From assembly GCA_031261085.1 (NCBI GenBank), contig JAISKB010000024.1:1-64000 (forward strand): a DNA stretch of 64,000 nt. Reading direction: 5' to 3'. The notes beneath the pieces were generated by a model. The model was not told where the DNA came from, did no database searches, and saw only the letters and a program-made list of their open reading frames with translations. How positions within the stretch are numbered: position 1 is the first letter of the stretch; every line of letters begins with the position of its first letter. The DNA comes from Christensenellaceae bacterium. Lineage in GTDB: Bacteria > Bacillota > Clostridia > Christensenellales > CAG-138. Of this stretch, positions 43,570 through 51,559 are shown one piece after another. The translations under genes were made by a program, and so were the position numbers.

Positions 43570-44226
43570 ATGTATTATTTTCGTTGGGCAATATCTTTAT
43601 TTGGCATTATACTCGTTTTGATATTTATTAAAGCGAGAAAAAATTCTATGAAGAAGTTGCTTAAGCCTCTTAAATGGGCCATAGGCTCTATTATTGGCTT
43701 TTTGCTGATACTGTCATATTTGGATCAATATGTTTTGCCGGAAAGCAAAACCTTCACTTTTGATACACCACAACGGGCCTATGAATATGTTCATGGCCCC
43801 AAAGCTTTTCTTGGGACAATATATGGTAAGGAATCCGCGCTCGTGTTTTCCAGTCCAGAATGGGGTTCTGTCGTAAAAGAAATGGTTATCATTGGCGGTG
43901 ACCAAGTTTGGAGCATCACGAAACCAAAAGATGCTCAATTCGAACGATTGGCGACTTATGAAGGGATAACCATTATCAGTGTTTCTCATTCTAACGTACA
44001 GGATAGATATTTGATTGTATGGATAGACAATGAACCGGAAAAGTTAACAGATATAGAGATAAATGGGAACTATGCGCGGATAGAAAAACCAAATGTACCG
44101 AACAGTTCCCTAGTTGATACATACATGTTTTGCATTGATAAGGATACGAAGGAAGTTCAGTTAAGCGTTGGTGGCGAAATAATGTTAGCGGTGCCGTTAG
44201 GGGCAGCAATGTTAGCTGGAGGATGA
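43570..44226 (+). CDS. Membrane-anchored protein, possible immunity protein
   Basis: 218 residues. Two N-terminal hydrophobic segments (about 4-20 and 34-56), then an extracytoplasmic domain (about 60-218) with strand patterns FLGTIYGKESALVFSS and IWIDNEPEKLTDIEINGNYARIEKP. GGAGGG ribosome site 6 bases upstream. No known family recognised. Follows an Rhs-like remnant and leads into the frameshifted gene 44232-44508. Confidence 0.65.
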   Translation: MYYFRWAISLFGIILVLIFIKARKNSMKKLLKPLKWAIGSIIGFLLILSYLDQYVLPESKTFTFDTPQRAYEYVHGPKAFLGTIYGKESALVFSSPEWGSVVKEMVIIGGDQVWSITKPKDAQFERLATYEGITIISVSHSNVQDRYLIVWIDNEPEKLTDIEINGNYARIEKPNVPNSSLVDTYMFCIDKDTKEVQLSVGGEIMLAVPLGAAMLAGG

Positions 44227-44231
44227 TGTAT

Positions 44232-44508
44232 ATGATAAGAGGCGTTACATTTAAAATACCGCAAGCAAGGGAACCCGTTTTGTTCCGAATTCTTGATTGT
44301 ACCAACAAGGAAGCAGCCGTTATCCAAGCTCTATATACAAACGCCTTCGCAAATGGGTTTACCGAAATTGAGTATATTGATGATGACAACGATGCGCGCA
44401 CAAAGATGGATATTCGTTGAAGGATATTTGGTGATGGGATTAGTGCCCGAAGAAAACATGAAAGATTTACCTGAACGGGCTGCGAACGGAGAGGATGGCA
44501 ACGCATGA
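44232..44508 (+). pseudogene. Frameshifted small gene
   Basis: ATG 44232 has GGAGG 9 bases upstream. The frame ends at 44420 after ...DDDNDARTKMDIR, but the +2 frame continues RWIFVEGYLVMGLVPEENMKDLPERAANGEDGNA to 44508. Removing one A in acaaagatgg (44400-44409) would join both parts into a ~91-residue protein. Frameshift mutation, sequencing error or programmed shift are possible. Function unknown. Confidence 0.6.
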
Positions 44509-44546
44509 TAGGCTTTCAATTTAAGTTCCCTAAGAAGGGGAATCGC

Positions 44547-45083
44547 ATGAGTAACACAGCTGCAGTTATACTTGTATGTTTCGCTGCAATTATAGCTGTG
44601 TCGCTATTTATTTATATGATATACGGGCATAAAGAAAGCAGTATGTATAAAGTGGCCAAAACTATACTTATAGCTGCGGTTGCATTGATAGTTGTTTATG
44701 TAATATGCACATTTGCTTTGGTGCAACATGGGCAGGAACCAAACGGAAAAGGAATACCATATAAAGTTCTTTATGACGACGACCCGCTTTATGTTCACTT
44801 AGTAAAGCACCATTGCCCTCAATGCGGCAGCCGCTTGACGATTGGCTATGATGGCATTATCGTGCATTCAGCATCGCCAGAGGCGAAAAATTATGATTTT
44901 TCAACCGCGAATGATGTGTCGTTTAAAGGCAATTTGGAGTTCCGAAAATGTCATTTTGCTTGCCCCAATTGTGGGTTTGCGATTCCCTTTCCTGAGATGA
45001 GGAAGCTGGAAAGAGAACAGAAGAAACTGGAGAAAGAGCAAAAGAAACTGGAAAAATCAGAGAACAGAGATGATGACGGTTAA
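44547..45083 (+). CDS. Membrane protein with zinc-ribbon-like Cys pairs
   Basis: 178 residues. Two hydrophobic segments (about 5-26, 38-60), then a domain with two Cys pairs, HHCPQCGSRL and FACPNCGFAI, probably one zinc site, and a Lys/Glu coiled tail (KLEREQKKLEKEQ). ATG 44547 chosen for AAGAAGGGG 6 bases upstream; a start at 44505 overlapping the previous gene is also possible. Role in the island unknown. Confidence 0.65.
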   Translation: MSNTAAVILVCFAAIIAVSLFIYMIYGHKESSMYKVAKTILIAAVALIVVYVICTFALVQHGQEPNGKGIPYKVLYDDDPLYVHLVKHHCPQCGSRLTIGYDGIIVHSASPEAKNYDFSTANDVSFKGNLEFRKCHFACPNCGFAIPFPEMRKLEREQKKLEKEQKKLEKSENRDDDG

Positions 45084-45104
45084 ATTTGGTCTGAGAGAGA
45101 TAGA

Positions 45105-45161
45105 GACTTACTGGGCAGCGTAGACGGTCCTGGCGGAACTGCCTATTACCTGTTACCATAA
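45105..45161 (+). pseudogene. Rhs core remnant (DLLGSV...YYLLP)
   Basis: Reads DLLGSVDGPGGTAYYLLP then stop. The piece resembles the end of Rhs cores, where a related segment precedes the toxin tip; EQDLLGSV is repeated in the remnant at 46357-46545. Confidence 0.5.
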
Positions 45162-45238
45162 GATTAATGAAGAAGAAGGAAGGCAGATAAACATAACATG
45201 TCCATTACTATAAATTCTTTCGAAAGGGTATCTGTCAT

Positions 45239-45652
45239 ATGAATAAAAATAAGTTTATTGCTGTGGGACGTGCTCTGTCTACATTGTTAGTGTTTATTGT
45301 GGCAGCGTTCCTATGTATTTGTTCGCACGTTGTTTTGGTGTTTATTTTTGACGATATAAGGCATGTCAATTTTTGGATTATCCTTCCCTATGCCATTTGT
45401 GCATTGCTTATCATATTGATTTTTTTCGTTGTCTTCCGTTGGAAATGGTTGCAGAGTAAGTTTTTTGATATTGCTTATATTTGCTTTTTGGTTGTATATT
45501 TGGCATTTGATATTTGGTTTATAGTTTCGTGGTTATCTATTTTTGACAGCATCCAGTATCAAAATGTAATTTTCCTGCTCGTGACTTTGATTGAACCTGC
45601 CGCTATAATGATATTGCATCGAATTATCAAAAAGAGAGAGAACGCAGAATAG
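45239..45652 (+). CDS. Small four-helix membrane protein
   Basis: 137 residues, almost fully hydrophobic with four segments (about 10-36, 44-64, 74-96, 104-124) and a basic end KKRENAE. Ribosome site AAAGGG. Possibly an immunity protein, judged by position between Rhs-like remnants. Family unrecognised. Confidence 0.6.
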   Translation: MNKNKFIAVGRALSTLLVFIVAAFLCICSHVVLVFIFDDIRHVNFWIILPYAICALLIILIFFVVFRWKWLQSKFFDIAYICFLVVYLAFDIWFIVSWLSIFDSIQYQNVIFLLVTLIEPAAIMILHRIIKKRENAE

Positions 45653-45754
45653 AATTTCATGTGGAAAAATTCGCCTGAAGATACAACGGCGCTCCCGCAA
45701 CGTATAGGCGGGCCGAATTTCCTAGCACCTAGCACAGCGAAATGAGGTATGATA

Positions 45755-46345
45755 ATGAAGAAATTTAATTACTGCCGATTGTTTTTGGTGGGCATTGTCC
45801 TAGTTCTTGTTTTATCAGGATGCCAATCTTATTATTGGAAATTTGCGTGGAGACATTACTTTTTTCACATTGATGCGTTTGAAAAATCCGAGCTATCACC
45901 ACGTGAGAAATTAGAAAGCGACGATTTCAAAACCGGTAAAATCGCGGATGTTTATTTGCGCCCTTTAATGAACGAGCGCGGTAATCCAAATCCAATTTTG
46001 CTTGAGTTTGGGATATATAGCAAGGATCCAGATTTGCATTTTTCGGTGAGCGCAGTGGAAATACTGGACACAGACACCGAACAAACAGTATTTTATTACG
46101 ATGACACAGTAGCATATTATTGGAACCCACCTTCGGATTCAGATGACGATGCTATATACAGCGCACTCTTACAGTTTGATGATGATATTGTAAACCTCGA
46201 TAAAGAATTCCTCGAGAGCGTAGATTATTTCTTGCTGCGCATCACGGTATGCGATATAGAAACCGAGGAGGATATTGGCACGATAGATTATATGGTGCGC
46301 CTAGTAAAAGCAACGAATTACGGGCCATGGTTTATATTCCAATAA
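45755..46345 (+). CDS. Lipoprotein, probable immunity protein (paralogue 2)
   Basis: 196 residues, near-copy of 42265-42855: identical signal region (NYC.LFLVGIVLVLVLSGCQSY) and identical ending KATNYGPWFIFQ, with substitutions mostly in the middle (IEESELSIRE versus FEKSELSPRE). ATG 45755 preferred for GAGGT spacing; an ATG at 45749 is in frame. Duplication of a module including the downstream Rhs remnant is likely. Confidence 0.7.
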   Translation: MKKFNYCRLFLVGIVLVLVLSGCQSYYWKFAWRHYFFHIDAFEKSELSPREKLESDDFKTGKIADVYLRPLMNERGNPNPILLEFGIYSKDPDLHFSVSAVEILDTDTEQTVFYYDDTVAYYWNPPSDSDDDAIYSALLQFDDDIVNLDKEFLESVDYFLLRITVCDIETEEDIGTIDYMVRLVKATNYGPWFIFQ

Positions 46346-46356
46346 AGCGTTAAACC

Positions 46357-46545
46357 AACGAGACGCGTAACGGCGCGGGTGTGGTGGAGCTGCCGCAGGT
46401 GGAAAACTCCGTGGAGAAGAACACACGATTCGTGAACGACCTGACGCTTTCTTACAACAACCTGCTGGAAGCCAACGACCGGCAGTTCATTTGGGGCGAG
46501 CAGGACTTACTGGGCAGCGTGAGCGAAAGCGGGGAGAGCACCTAA
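46357..46545 (+). pseudogene. Rhs core C-terminal remnant
   Basis: A 62-residue open stretch without a start, containing VELPQVENSVEKNTRFVND, LTLSYNNLLEAND and IWGEQDLLGSV. The F(V)ND-LTL-YNNLL-...-F-WG pattern is characteristic of Rhs core ends. GC-rich unlike its surroundings. It is the best evidence that an Rhs-type protein once occupied this locus. Confidence 0.6.
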
Positions 46546-46803
46546 GATGCGGAAGCTGGAAAGGAATCAAAAGAAACCATACTAACTTTAATTCATGTCT
46601 TTTTTTCCATATCTGTTGAATTATGTAAAATAAGATGTTAGAATAAGCATAATTAGTTCATTTACCACATTTTCACCTTATTGCATGGTTATGGTTCGCT
46701 ATACCTTGCCCTTTTCAAAAAAACACTTTTCGCAATGGAAGGATATTCCCGCCGTATAAGGGAATCCATTCCAAATATACGCAATACAAAGGAGAATAAC
46801 GTT

Positions 46804-46824
46804 ATGGCCGGACAGATTCCATAA
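46804..46824 (+). pseudogene. Abortive start with good ribosome site
   Basis: AAAGGAG lies 9 bases before ATG 46804, but the frame stops after MAGQIP. A one-base shift would connect it into the frame of the next membrane protein, reading HKRKVLFRFPQLQHALGVYM. The 46546-46803 stretch is AT-rich, with a hairpin at about 46744-46773 and no gene. Confidence 0.35.
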
Positions 46825-46876
46825 GCGCAAAGTGCTTTTTAGATTTCCTCAACTGCAACATGCGTTAGGAGTGTAT

Positions 46877-47473
46877 ATGGATCTATATAGGGTGAACTAT
46901 AGCCGAGTGGTTGATTTATATTGCGAAGAAAACAGTACCCTTGCCGTTGGTTATGACATTGATTCCCATGTGCTATGGTACAGAGATGGGAAATATGACA
47001 AAGATAACGCAAAAATGAAATTGTCACATAGAATTGTTTTTTATGTGGCGCTTTTTGCGGCCTATTGGTTTCAACCTTCTTATCGTGCTGTAGCGACAGC
47101 GTTGACCGATACTTTGCTTATGCTGCTCATAAATGCGCTGGTAATTTTATGGTTCTCTAATATTATGAAAAAGCAAGCACAAATCGGAGAATTGCTACAA
47201 AAAGCAACCAATATCACAAACTTAATATTGCTTAAAAATCTACCGGCAATTAAAAAAAGGTTTAGCTTGCAAATTTCGGGTATGTTCGCTAGTATGGTTT
47301 GCTGTGTACTAGGGATATATTTGTTTTTTAAATCTCATTATTTTGTATTTGCAGCAATAGAGTTAATCTTTTGGATGTTATTATGCGTGTTTTTTGCTAT
47401 TCGTCACAAGTTATTTAATAAAAAGTACATCATTCGTCAGATAGAGCAGGGAACTTTGCCGCTGGCAAAATGA
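46877..47473 (+). CDS. Membrane protein, possible immunity protein (pair copy 1)
   Basis: 198 residues. Soluble N-terminus (~55 residues), membrane segments at about 57-70, 75-98, 138-156 and 158-176, basic C-terminus KKYIIRQIEQGTLPLAK. AGGAG ribosome site. Paralogue of 47604-48197, sharing MDLY.V, HVLW, YWFQPSY, and RQIEQGTLPL. Upstream ~60 bases are also duplicated in both. Family unknown; a toxin-immunity role is inferred. Confidence 0.65.
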   Translation: MDLYRVNYSRVVDLYCEENSTLAVGYDIDSHVLWYRDGKYDKDNAKMKLSHRIVFYVALFAAYWFQPSYRAVATALTDTLLMLLINALVILWFSNIMKKQAQIGELLQKATNITNLILLKNLPAIKKRFSLQISGMFASMVCCVLGIYLFFKSHYFVFAAIELIFWMLLCVFFAIRHKLFNKKYIIRQIEQGTLPLAK

Positions 47474-47539
47474 AACCAGCTGGCGCGCGCCCATGCCACG
47501 GTGGTATTATGAACCCGCGCGTAGGAGGTCCGTTCCAAT

Positions 47540-47617
47540 AGGTTAAATAAGTTCAAAGTGCTTATTAAGATTTCCCCAGTTGCAACACGCGTTAGGAGTG
47601 TATATGGATCTATATAA
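47540..47617 (+). pseudogene. Possible toxin C-terminal tail remnant
   Basis: Reads RLNKFKVLIKISPVATRVRSVYGSI then stop; the stop lies inside the start of the next gene. The equivalent sequence before 46877 is similar but frameshifted by one base. Resembles the 3' end of a displaced toxin tip. Confidence 0.3.
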
Positions 47618-48197
47618 AGTGCTTTCCAATCGCATAATTGATTTATATCATATCAAAGATCATGATTCTGTTATTTATTACGACCTTGATACTCATGTGC
47701 TATGGCAAAAATGCCATGTGCACAAAAAAAATAATGATAGCACTTCCAAGCATTGGATTATCTTCTACAGCTTGCTTTTGGGTTACTATTGGTTTCAGCC
47801 TAGTTATTCCGTGAATGCGACAATAATAACAGATATTTTAATTATACTACTACTAAACATACTCATAACTATCTGGGCATACAAATTCAACAAAAAACAT
47901 GCTCAGATACAAGAACTGGTACAAGCAACATCAGATATTACAAAGGTGGTGTTATTACAAAAACTGCCATTAATCAAAGGAAGGTTTTATCGGCAAGCTA
48001 TGTGGCCATTTGTGAGCATATTTTGCGGCATATTAGGCGGGGGCTTATTTTTAAGATTTCATAATCTTTGTTTCGCACTGATAGAAGTCCTTGGCTGGAT
48101 GCTTATATGCGCATTTTTTACTGCTCGTCATAGGTTTATACAGAAATGGTGTATTATTCAGCAAATTGAGCAAGGCACACTGCCGCTGACGGAATAA
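47604..48197 (+). CDS. Membrane protein, possible immunity protein (pair copy 2)
   Basis: 197 residues, paralogue of 46877-47473, with the same hydrophobic layout and ending CIIQQIEQGTLPLTE. AGGAG ribosome site 5 bases upstream, identical in both copies. Divergence is greatest in the middle, as seen for immunity proteins. Confidence 0.65.
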   Translation: MDLYKVLSNRIIDLYHIKDHDSVIYYDLDTHVLWQKCHVHKKNNDSTSKHWIIFYSLLLGYYWFQPSYSVNATIITDILIILLLNILITIWAYKFNKKHAQIQELVQATSDITKVVLLQKLPLIKGRFYRQAMWPFVSIFCGILGGGLFLRFHNLCFALIEVLGWMLICAFFTARHRFIQKWCIIQQIEQGTLPLTE

Positions 48198-48207
48198 AAG
48201 GAACTTG

Positions 48208-48356
48208 GCTAGGAAATATAGCGGTGGGCCATCTGAAAAGGTTCGTGAAACGGACCTACCGAAGCTGGAATACCCACATGGGATTTATCTAAATTCGAAA
48301 GCCAAATCGTTGGCAAAGTGACAGATAATGATGGAAATCTTGTAAAAACTGAATAA
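48208..48356 (+). pseudogene. Broken DUF4329-like toxin tip
   Basis: One frame reads RKYSGGPSEKVRETD; a second frame reads WDLSKFESQIVGKVTDNDGNLVKTE then stop. Both halves match tip 49085-49507 (KYSGGPFETVRE; WDFSKFGSQSVGKVKDSDGNLVKTE). Frameshifted and lacking its start and HTHP part. Confidence 0.6.
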
Positions 48357-48381
48357 AATTTGAGAATGAGAGGGGGTACTT

Positions 48382-49068
48382 ATGAAAACTAGAAGTGTAC
48401 GGAAAATGCTAATATTGTCAATTGTAATCCTATGGTGCATCTTTATTATTCAGGGATGCTTTAGCAGGTTTACATTAGAGTTTTTAGGTAATGGAGCCCG
48501 TTTATTCATCAATGGTGAGGAGTATATTGATGAATTTAGCGATACTACATGGATTGCCTACCCAGATCACAATATAGTAGACTGGGAATATATTGGGAAG
48601 GTAAAGGCTTCTGAAAGAAACAAAAGCTATAAAATATATCAGTGCGACCAGGTCCCATTGGTTTTTTTGGTGCCCATAAGCAGCATTTTCAACTATGATG
48701 ACATGGCTCACTATTCTTTCCGCAAAAAGGATATGATCTTTCCTGAATTAACAATAGAGCAAATCGCAAGTATTAATTTGCGGAGAGAATCTAATGGTGA
48801 GTGGTTGCGTGCAGAGTATAATACTGATGTCGAAATAATTTCGAAAGTACTTGAAGTTATTAAAAACAGCTCTCTAGCAGAAAATTATGGCTATGATGAA
48901 TTTGATTTAACCCTAAAAAGTAATAAAACACCAACATATATTTCATGGCATAAGGTCAGCAAAAATGACGATGGCCAGTATTTTATCCAAGTCGCCCCCG
49001 GCAACAACTATGCCCCCATCCCCCTCGAACTCCTCGAGGAAATCATCGGCGGGCCGCTGCCGGAATAG
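48382..49068 (+). CDS. Lipoprotein immunity-like protein 1 of tandem array
   Basis: 228 residues. Lipoprotein signal with Cys at residue 26 (IIQGCFS). Conserved family blocks: GNGARLFINGEEYID, KDMIFPELTIEQI, Y-NTDVEIISKVLEVI, and the ending QYFIQVAPGNNYAPIP.ELLEEIIGGPLPE. The 3' ~100 bases are GC-rich while the rest is AT-rich. GAGGGGG ribosome site. One of five paralogues (48382, 49558, 50725, 51902, 52863). Following each tip suggests it protects against that tip (inference); no family name recognised. Confidence 0.7.
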   Translation: MKTRSVRKMLILSIVILWCIFIIQGCFSRFTLEFLGNGARLFINGEEYIDEFSDTTWIAYPDHNIVDWEYIGKVKASERNKSYKIYQCDQVPLVFLVPISSIFNYDDMAHYSFRKKDMIFPELTIEQIASINLRRESNGEWLRAEYNTDVEIISKVLEVIKNSSLAENYGYDEFDLTLKSNKTPTYISWHKVSKNDDGQYFIQVAPGNNYAPIPLELLEEIIGGPLPE

Positions 49069-49210
49069 CAGAGCCCACCACTGAAAGGAACCGCGCAGCC
49101 ATGATACATATGTCGGCGCGCATAACAACGTGGTGGCTGCGGTGCTGTTGAAAACGCAAGGCATACGGGATAAGAGTGACCATGATGTTGCGGTTATGCA
49201 TACACATCCA
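49027..49210 (+). repeat. Cassette joint, copy 1 (184 bp)
   Basis: Covers the last codons of lipoprotein 1 and the first ~40 codons of the next tip. Against copy 2 there are 8 differences in 184 bp and no indels. GC-rich. Likely homologous-recombination tract. Confidence 0.8.
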
Positions 49211-49507
49211 AATCAGTGGAACAATTGGAGCGAGGCATTCTCGGGAGGTATAGATGATGAGGGGAAATTCGAATTTGGAGATGCAACAGTGCCAAGTATA
49301 CCCGGTGTAAATAGTATCTATGTTGCTACGCCAAAGGGCGTTATTAAAAAATATAGCGGTGGGCCATTTGAAACAGTGCGGGAAGTGAAATATACTGAAA
49401 CAGACAATGGAAACAAAGTAGCAGAGGGGTGGGATTTTTCTAAGTTTGGAAGCCAATCTGTCGGAAAAGTAAAAGACAGTGATGGGAATCTCGTGAAAAC
49501 AGAATGA
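49085..49507 (+). CDS. Orphan toxin C-terminal tip 1 (DUF4329/JAB-like), no start
   Basis: Open from just after a stop at 49082; no ATG and ribosome site in frame. The first in-frame start codon is GTG 49130, without a ribosome site. The 140 residues contain HNNVVAAVLLKTQGIRDKSDHDVAVMHTHP, AFSGG, SIPGVNSIYVATPKGVIKKY. The HxHP, FS and ATP.G.I..Y pattern matches DUF4329 domains at the ends of Rhs proteins. In the JAB fold the HxH motif binds zinc; an Asp of the usual S-x-x-D is not obvious. The likely cognate immunity gene is the next lipoprotein (49558). Confidence 0.6.
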   Translation, partial: KEPRSHDTYVGAHNNVVAAVLLKTQGIRDKSDHDVAVMHTHPNQWNNWSEAFSGGIDDEGKFEFGDATVPSIPGVNSIYVATPKGVIKKYSGGPFETVREVKYTETDNGNKVAEGWDFSKFGSQSVGKVKDSDGNLVKTE

Positions 49508-49557
49508 TTTCACTAAATATTCGCGCAGGTCGCACATCATAGTTTTTAGGAGGGGAA

Positions 49558-50247
49558 ATGTTGGATTTCTTTGCCAAACGAGTGTTTCTCACGGTAGTTT
49601 TGTTTATCTATCTGGCTATATTCGCTGTTACTGGTTGTTCCCAAGAGGATGACCGTTTTCGAGTGAACTTTTCAGGCGATGGAATGCATCTGTTTATTGA
49701 GCAAGAAGAATTTGTAGAAATGTATAGAATTACTCTTTGGAGACGAAGGCCCGAAATAGCCGTAGATGGGGATTTTATTGGAATTACCTATAGTGGGGTT
49801 AGGAAATATGAGATTTATCAATATGAGAACCTGCCCATTATGCTAATTCTGCCTGGGCATAAATGGACTGATACTGAAATAATACCTCCGCGTTACTACT
49901 TGCAAAGCAAGATTTGGAGTTTCCCTGAATTGTCTAATGATACGATTAGCGGTGTTAATGTTGTCTCTGCATTGAATTACCGTTATTTACGCAAAGAATA
50001 TAATACAAATAGAGCAACAATTGCGGAGGTACTTAGAATAATAAGTGAAGGAGAAAAATTCAAAAATACAGGGGAAGAAGTATATATATTATTGTTAAGT
50101 AGTGATAGTATCTCCGAATTTGTTTCAGGGCATAGTATTATGAAAGATAGCGATAAGTATTTTATCCAAATTGCTCCCGGAGAGAACTACACATCAATTT
50201 CCAAGGAACTCCTCGAGGAAATCATCGGCGGGCCGCTGCCGGAATAG
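49558..50247 (+). CDS. Lipoprotein immunity-like protein 2
   Basis: 229 residues. Signal with Cys at residue 27 (AVTGCSQ). Family blocks GDGMHLFIEQEEFVE, WSFPELSNDTISGVN, YNTNRATIAEVLRII, and ISKELLEEIIGGPLPE; the APGNNYAPI block here is APGENYTSI. AGGAGGGG ribosome site. It follows tip 1 by 50 bases. Confidence 0.7.
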   Translation: MLDFFAKRVFLTVVLFIYLAIFAVTGCSQEDDRFRVNFSGDGMHLFIEQEEFVEMYRITLWRRRPEIAVDGDFIGITYSGVRKYEIYQYENLPIMLILPGHKWTDTEIIPPRYYLQSKIWSFPELSNDTISGVNVVSALNYRYLRKEYNTNRATIAEVLRIISEGEKFKNTGEEVYILLLSSDSISEFVSGHSIMKDSDKYFIQIAPGENYTSISKELLEEIIGGPLPE

Positions 50248-50389
50248 CAGAGCCCACCGCTGAAAGGAGCCGCGCAGCCATGCTGCATATGTCGGCGCGC
50301 ATAACAACGTGGTGGCTGCGGTGCTGTTGAAAACGCAAGGCATACGAGATAAGAGTGACCATGATGTTGCGGTTGTGCATACGCATCCG
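50206..50389 (+). repeat. Cassette joint, copy 2 (184 bp)
   Basis: Same structure as copy 1 (8 differences) and copy 3 (7 differences), no indels. Spacing to copy 1 is 1,179 bp and to copy 3 is 1,170 bp. Confidence 0.8.
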
Positions 50390-50668
50390 CGTAGTGATGA
50401 GACTGTAGATGGCGAAGTGTTTTCAGGGGGAATCAATCCACAAAATAAAAAGTTGGAGATTGGAGATGGAACAGTGCCAAGCATACCGGGAGTGAGCAGC
50501 ATATATGTTGCTACTCCGAACGGAAACATTTTAAAATATGATGGGTCAGCGACAGAAGAGGTGCGTGGATATGAAAAGGGAAAATGGTCAGTGCCTGAAA
50601 ACCAAAAAATTGGCACAGTAACAGACGACAGTGGCAGCAAAGTCACGGTAGATTCTAATATGCAATGA
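50264..50668 (+). CDS. Orphan toxin C-terminal tip 2 (DUF4329/JAB-like), no start
   Basis: About 134 residues, open after a stop at 50261; in-frame GTG at 50309 only. Shares HNNVVAAVLLKTQGIRDKSDHDVAVVHTHP with tips 1 and 3, then diverges (RSDETVDGEVFSGGINPQ) and rejoins at GDGTVPSIPGVSSIYVATPNGNILKY. The stop overlaps ATG 50665 (ATGA) of a frame leading into lipoprotein 3, linking tip and immunity candidate. Confidence 0.6.
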   Translation, partial: KEPRSHAAYVGAHNNVVAAVLLKTQGIRDKSDHDVAVVHTHPRSDETVDGEVFSGGINPQNKKLEIGDGTVPSIPGVSSIYVATPNGNILKYDGSATEEVRGYEKGKWSVPENQKIGTVTDDSGSKVTVDSNMQ

Positions 50669-50724
50669 TAATAAACGAAAAATTTATTATGTGGATGGAT
50701 ATACAGATGAATGGAATAAAGAAT

Positions 50725-51417
50725 ATGAAGACGATAAAGCGACTTAAATCTCTACTGGTGCTCATGCTTGCTGTGATATGCCTTGCGCTGGGATGTACCA
50801 AGAACAGCCATAACCTGAAGCTAGAGGATACGGACGATGGTGGGCGATTGTATATTGATGGTATAGAATATGTGCGGGAATTCAGTACAACGCTGTGGAC
50901 AAAAGAATATGTGGCTACCGAAGAAGAATATATAGGCAAGGTTTCTGTAAGATGGGCTCCCTGGAATGACCTGTACAAATACGAAGTATATGCATATAAA
51001 AATCAACCGTTTGTTTATCTAATGCCAAAACAACCGTTTATATCGGGATTGGTGCGCGCGATACTCCATTTTCAAAGAAAGGACATTATATTCCCAGAAT
51101 TATCTGTTGAAGCGATAGACAAGATTCGTTTAATAAATGCTGCAGACTATGAACCACTGAACACAAAATATAATACCAATAAAGAAACACTGCAAAAATT
51201 GCTCGAAATAATCCACGGAAACGAGCGAGCACATGATATTGGATGGGAAAAACTCTATTTAACATTAGTTAGTGACGCAAGCCCAGAATATTGTTCTTGG
51301 CACTCTATATCCGAAAACAACGGGCAATATTACATCCAAGTCGCCCCCGGCAACAACTATGCCCCCATCCCCCGCGAACTCCTCGAGGAAATCATCGGCG
51401 GGCCGCTGCCGGAATAG
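50725..51417 (+). CDS. Lipoprotein immunity-like protein 3
   Basis: 230 residues. With start at 50725 the acylated Cys is residue 24 (LALGCTK), matching the four paralogues (24-27). An earlier ATG at 50665 overlaps the tip 2 stop and would add 20 residues, so the true start is uncertain. Family blocks: GGRLYIDGIEYVRE, KDIIFPELSVEAID, YNTNKETLQKLLEII, QYYIQVAPGNNYAPIPRELLEEIIGGPLPE. Confidence 0.7.
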   Translation: MKTIKRLKSLLVLMLAVICLALGCTKNSHNLKLEDTDDGGRLYIDGIEYVREFSTTLWTKEYVATEEEYIGKVSVRWAPWNDLYKYEVYAYKNQPFVYLMPKQPFISGLVRAILHFQRKDIIFPELSVEAIDKIRLINAADYEPLNTKYNTNKETLQKLLEIIHGNERAHDIGWEKLYLTLVSDASPEYCSWHSISENNGQYYIQVAPGNNYAPIPRELLEEIIGGPLPE

Positions 51418-51559
51418 TAGCGTCCACCGCTGAAAGGAGCCGCGCAGCCATGCTGCATATGTCGGCGCACATAACAATGTGGTAGCTGCGGTGCTGTTGA
51501 AAACGCAAGGCATACGGGATAAGAGTGACCATGATGTTGCGGTTGTGCATACGCATCCG
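51376..51559 (+). repeat. Cassette joint, copy 3 (184 bp)
   Basis: 7 differences to copy 2 over 184 bp. Within the VGAHNNVVA codons all three differences to copy 2 are synonymous in the tip frame (GCG to GCA, AAC to AAT, GTG to GTA). A partial joint (lipoprotein half only) recurs at 53470-53570. Confidence 0.8.

Noticed and set aside
49101..49151. Short ORF MIHMSARITTWWLRCC (and copies at 50280 and 51450) with a ribosome site
   Set aside because: Substitutions between copies change its residues and introduce a stop in copy 3, while they are mostly synonymous in the tip frame, so this frame is not the selected one.
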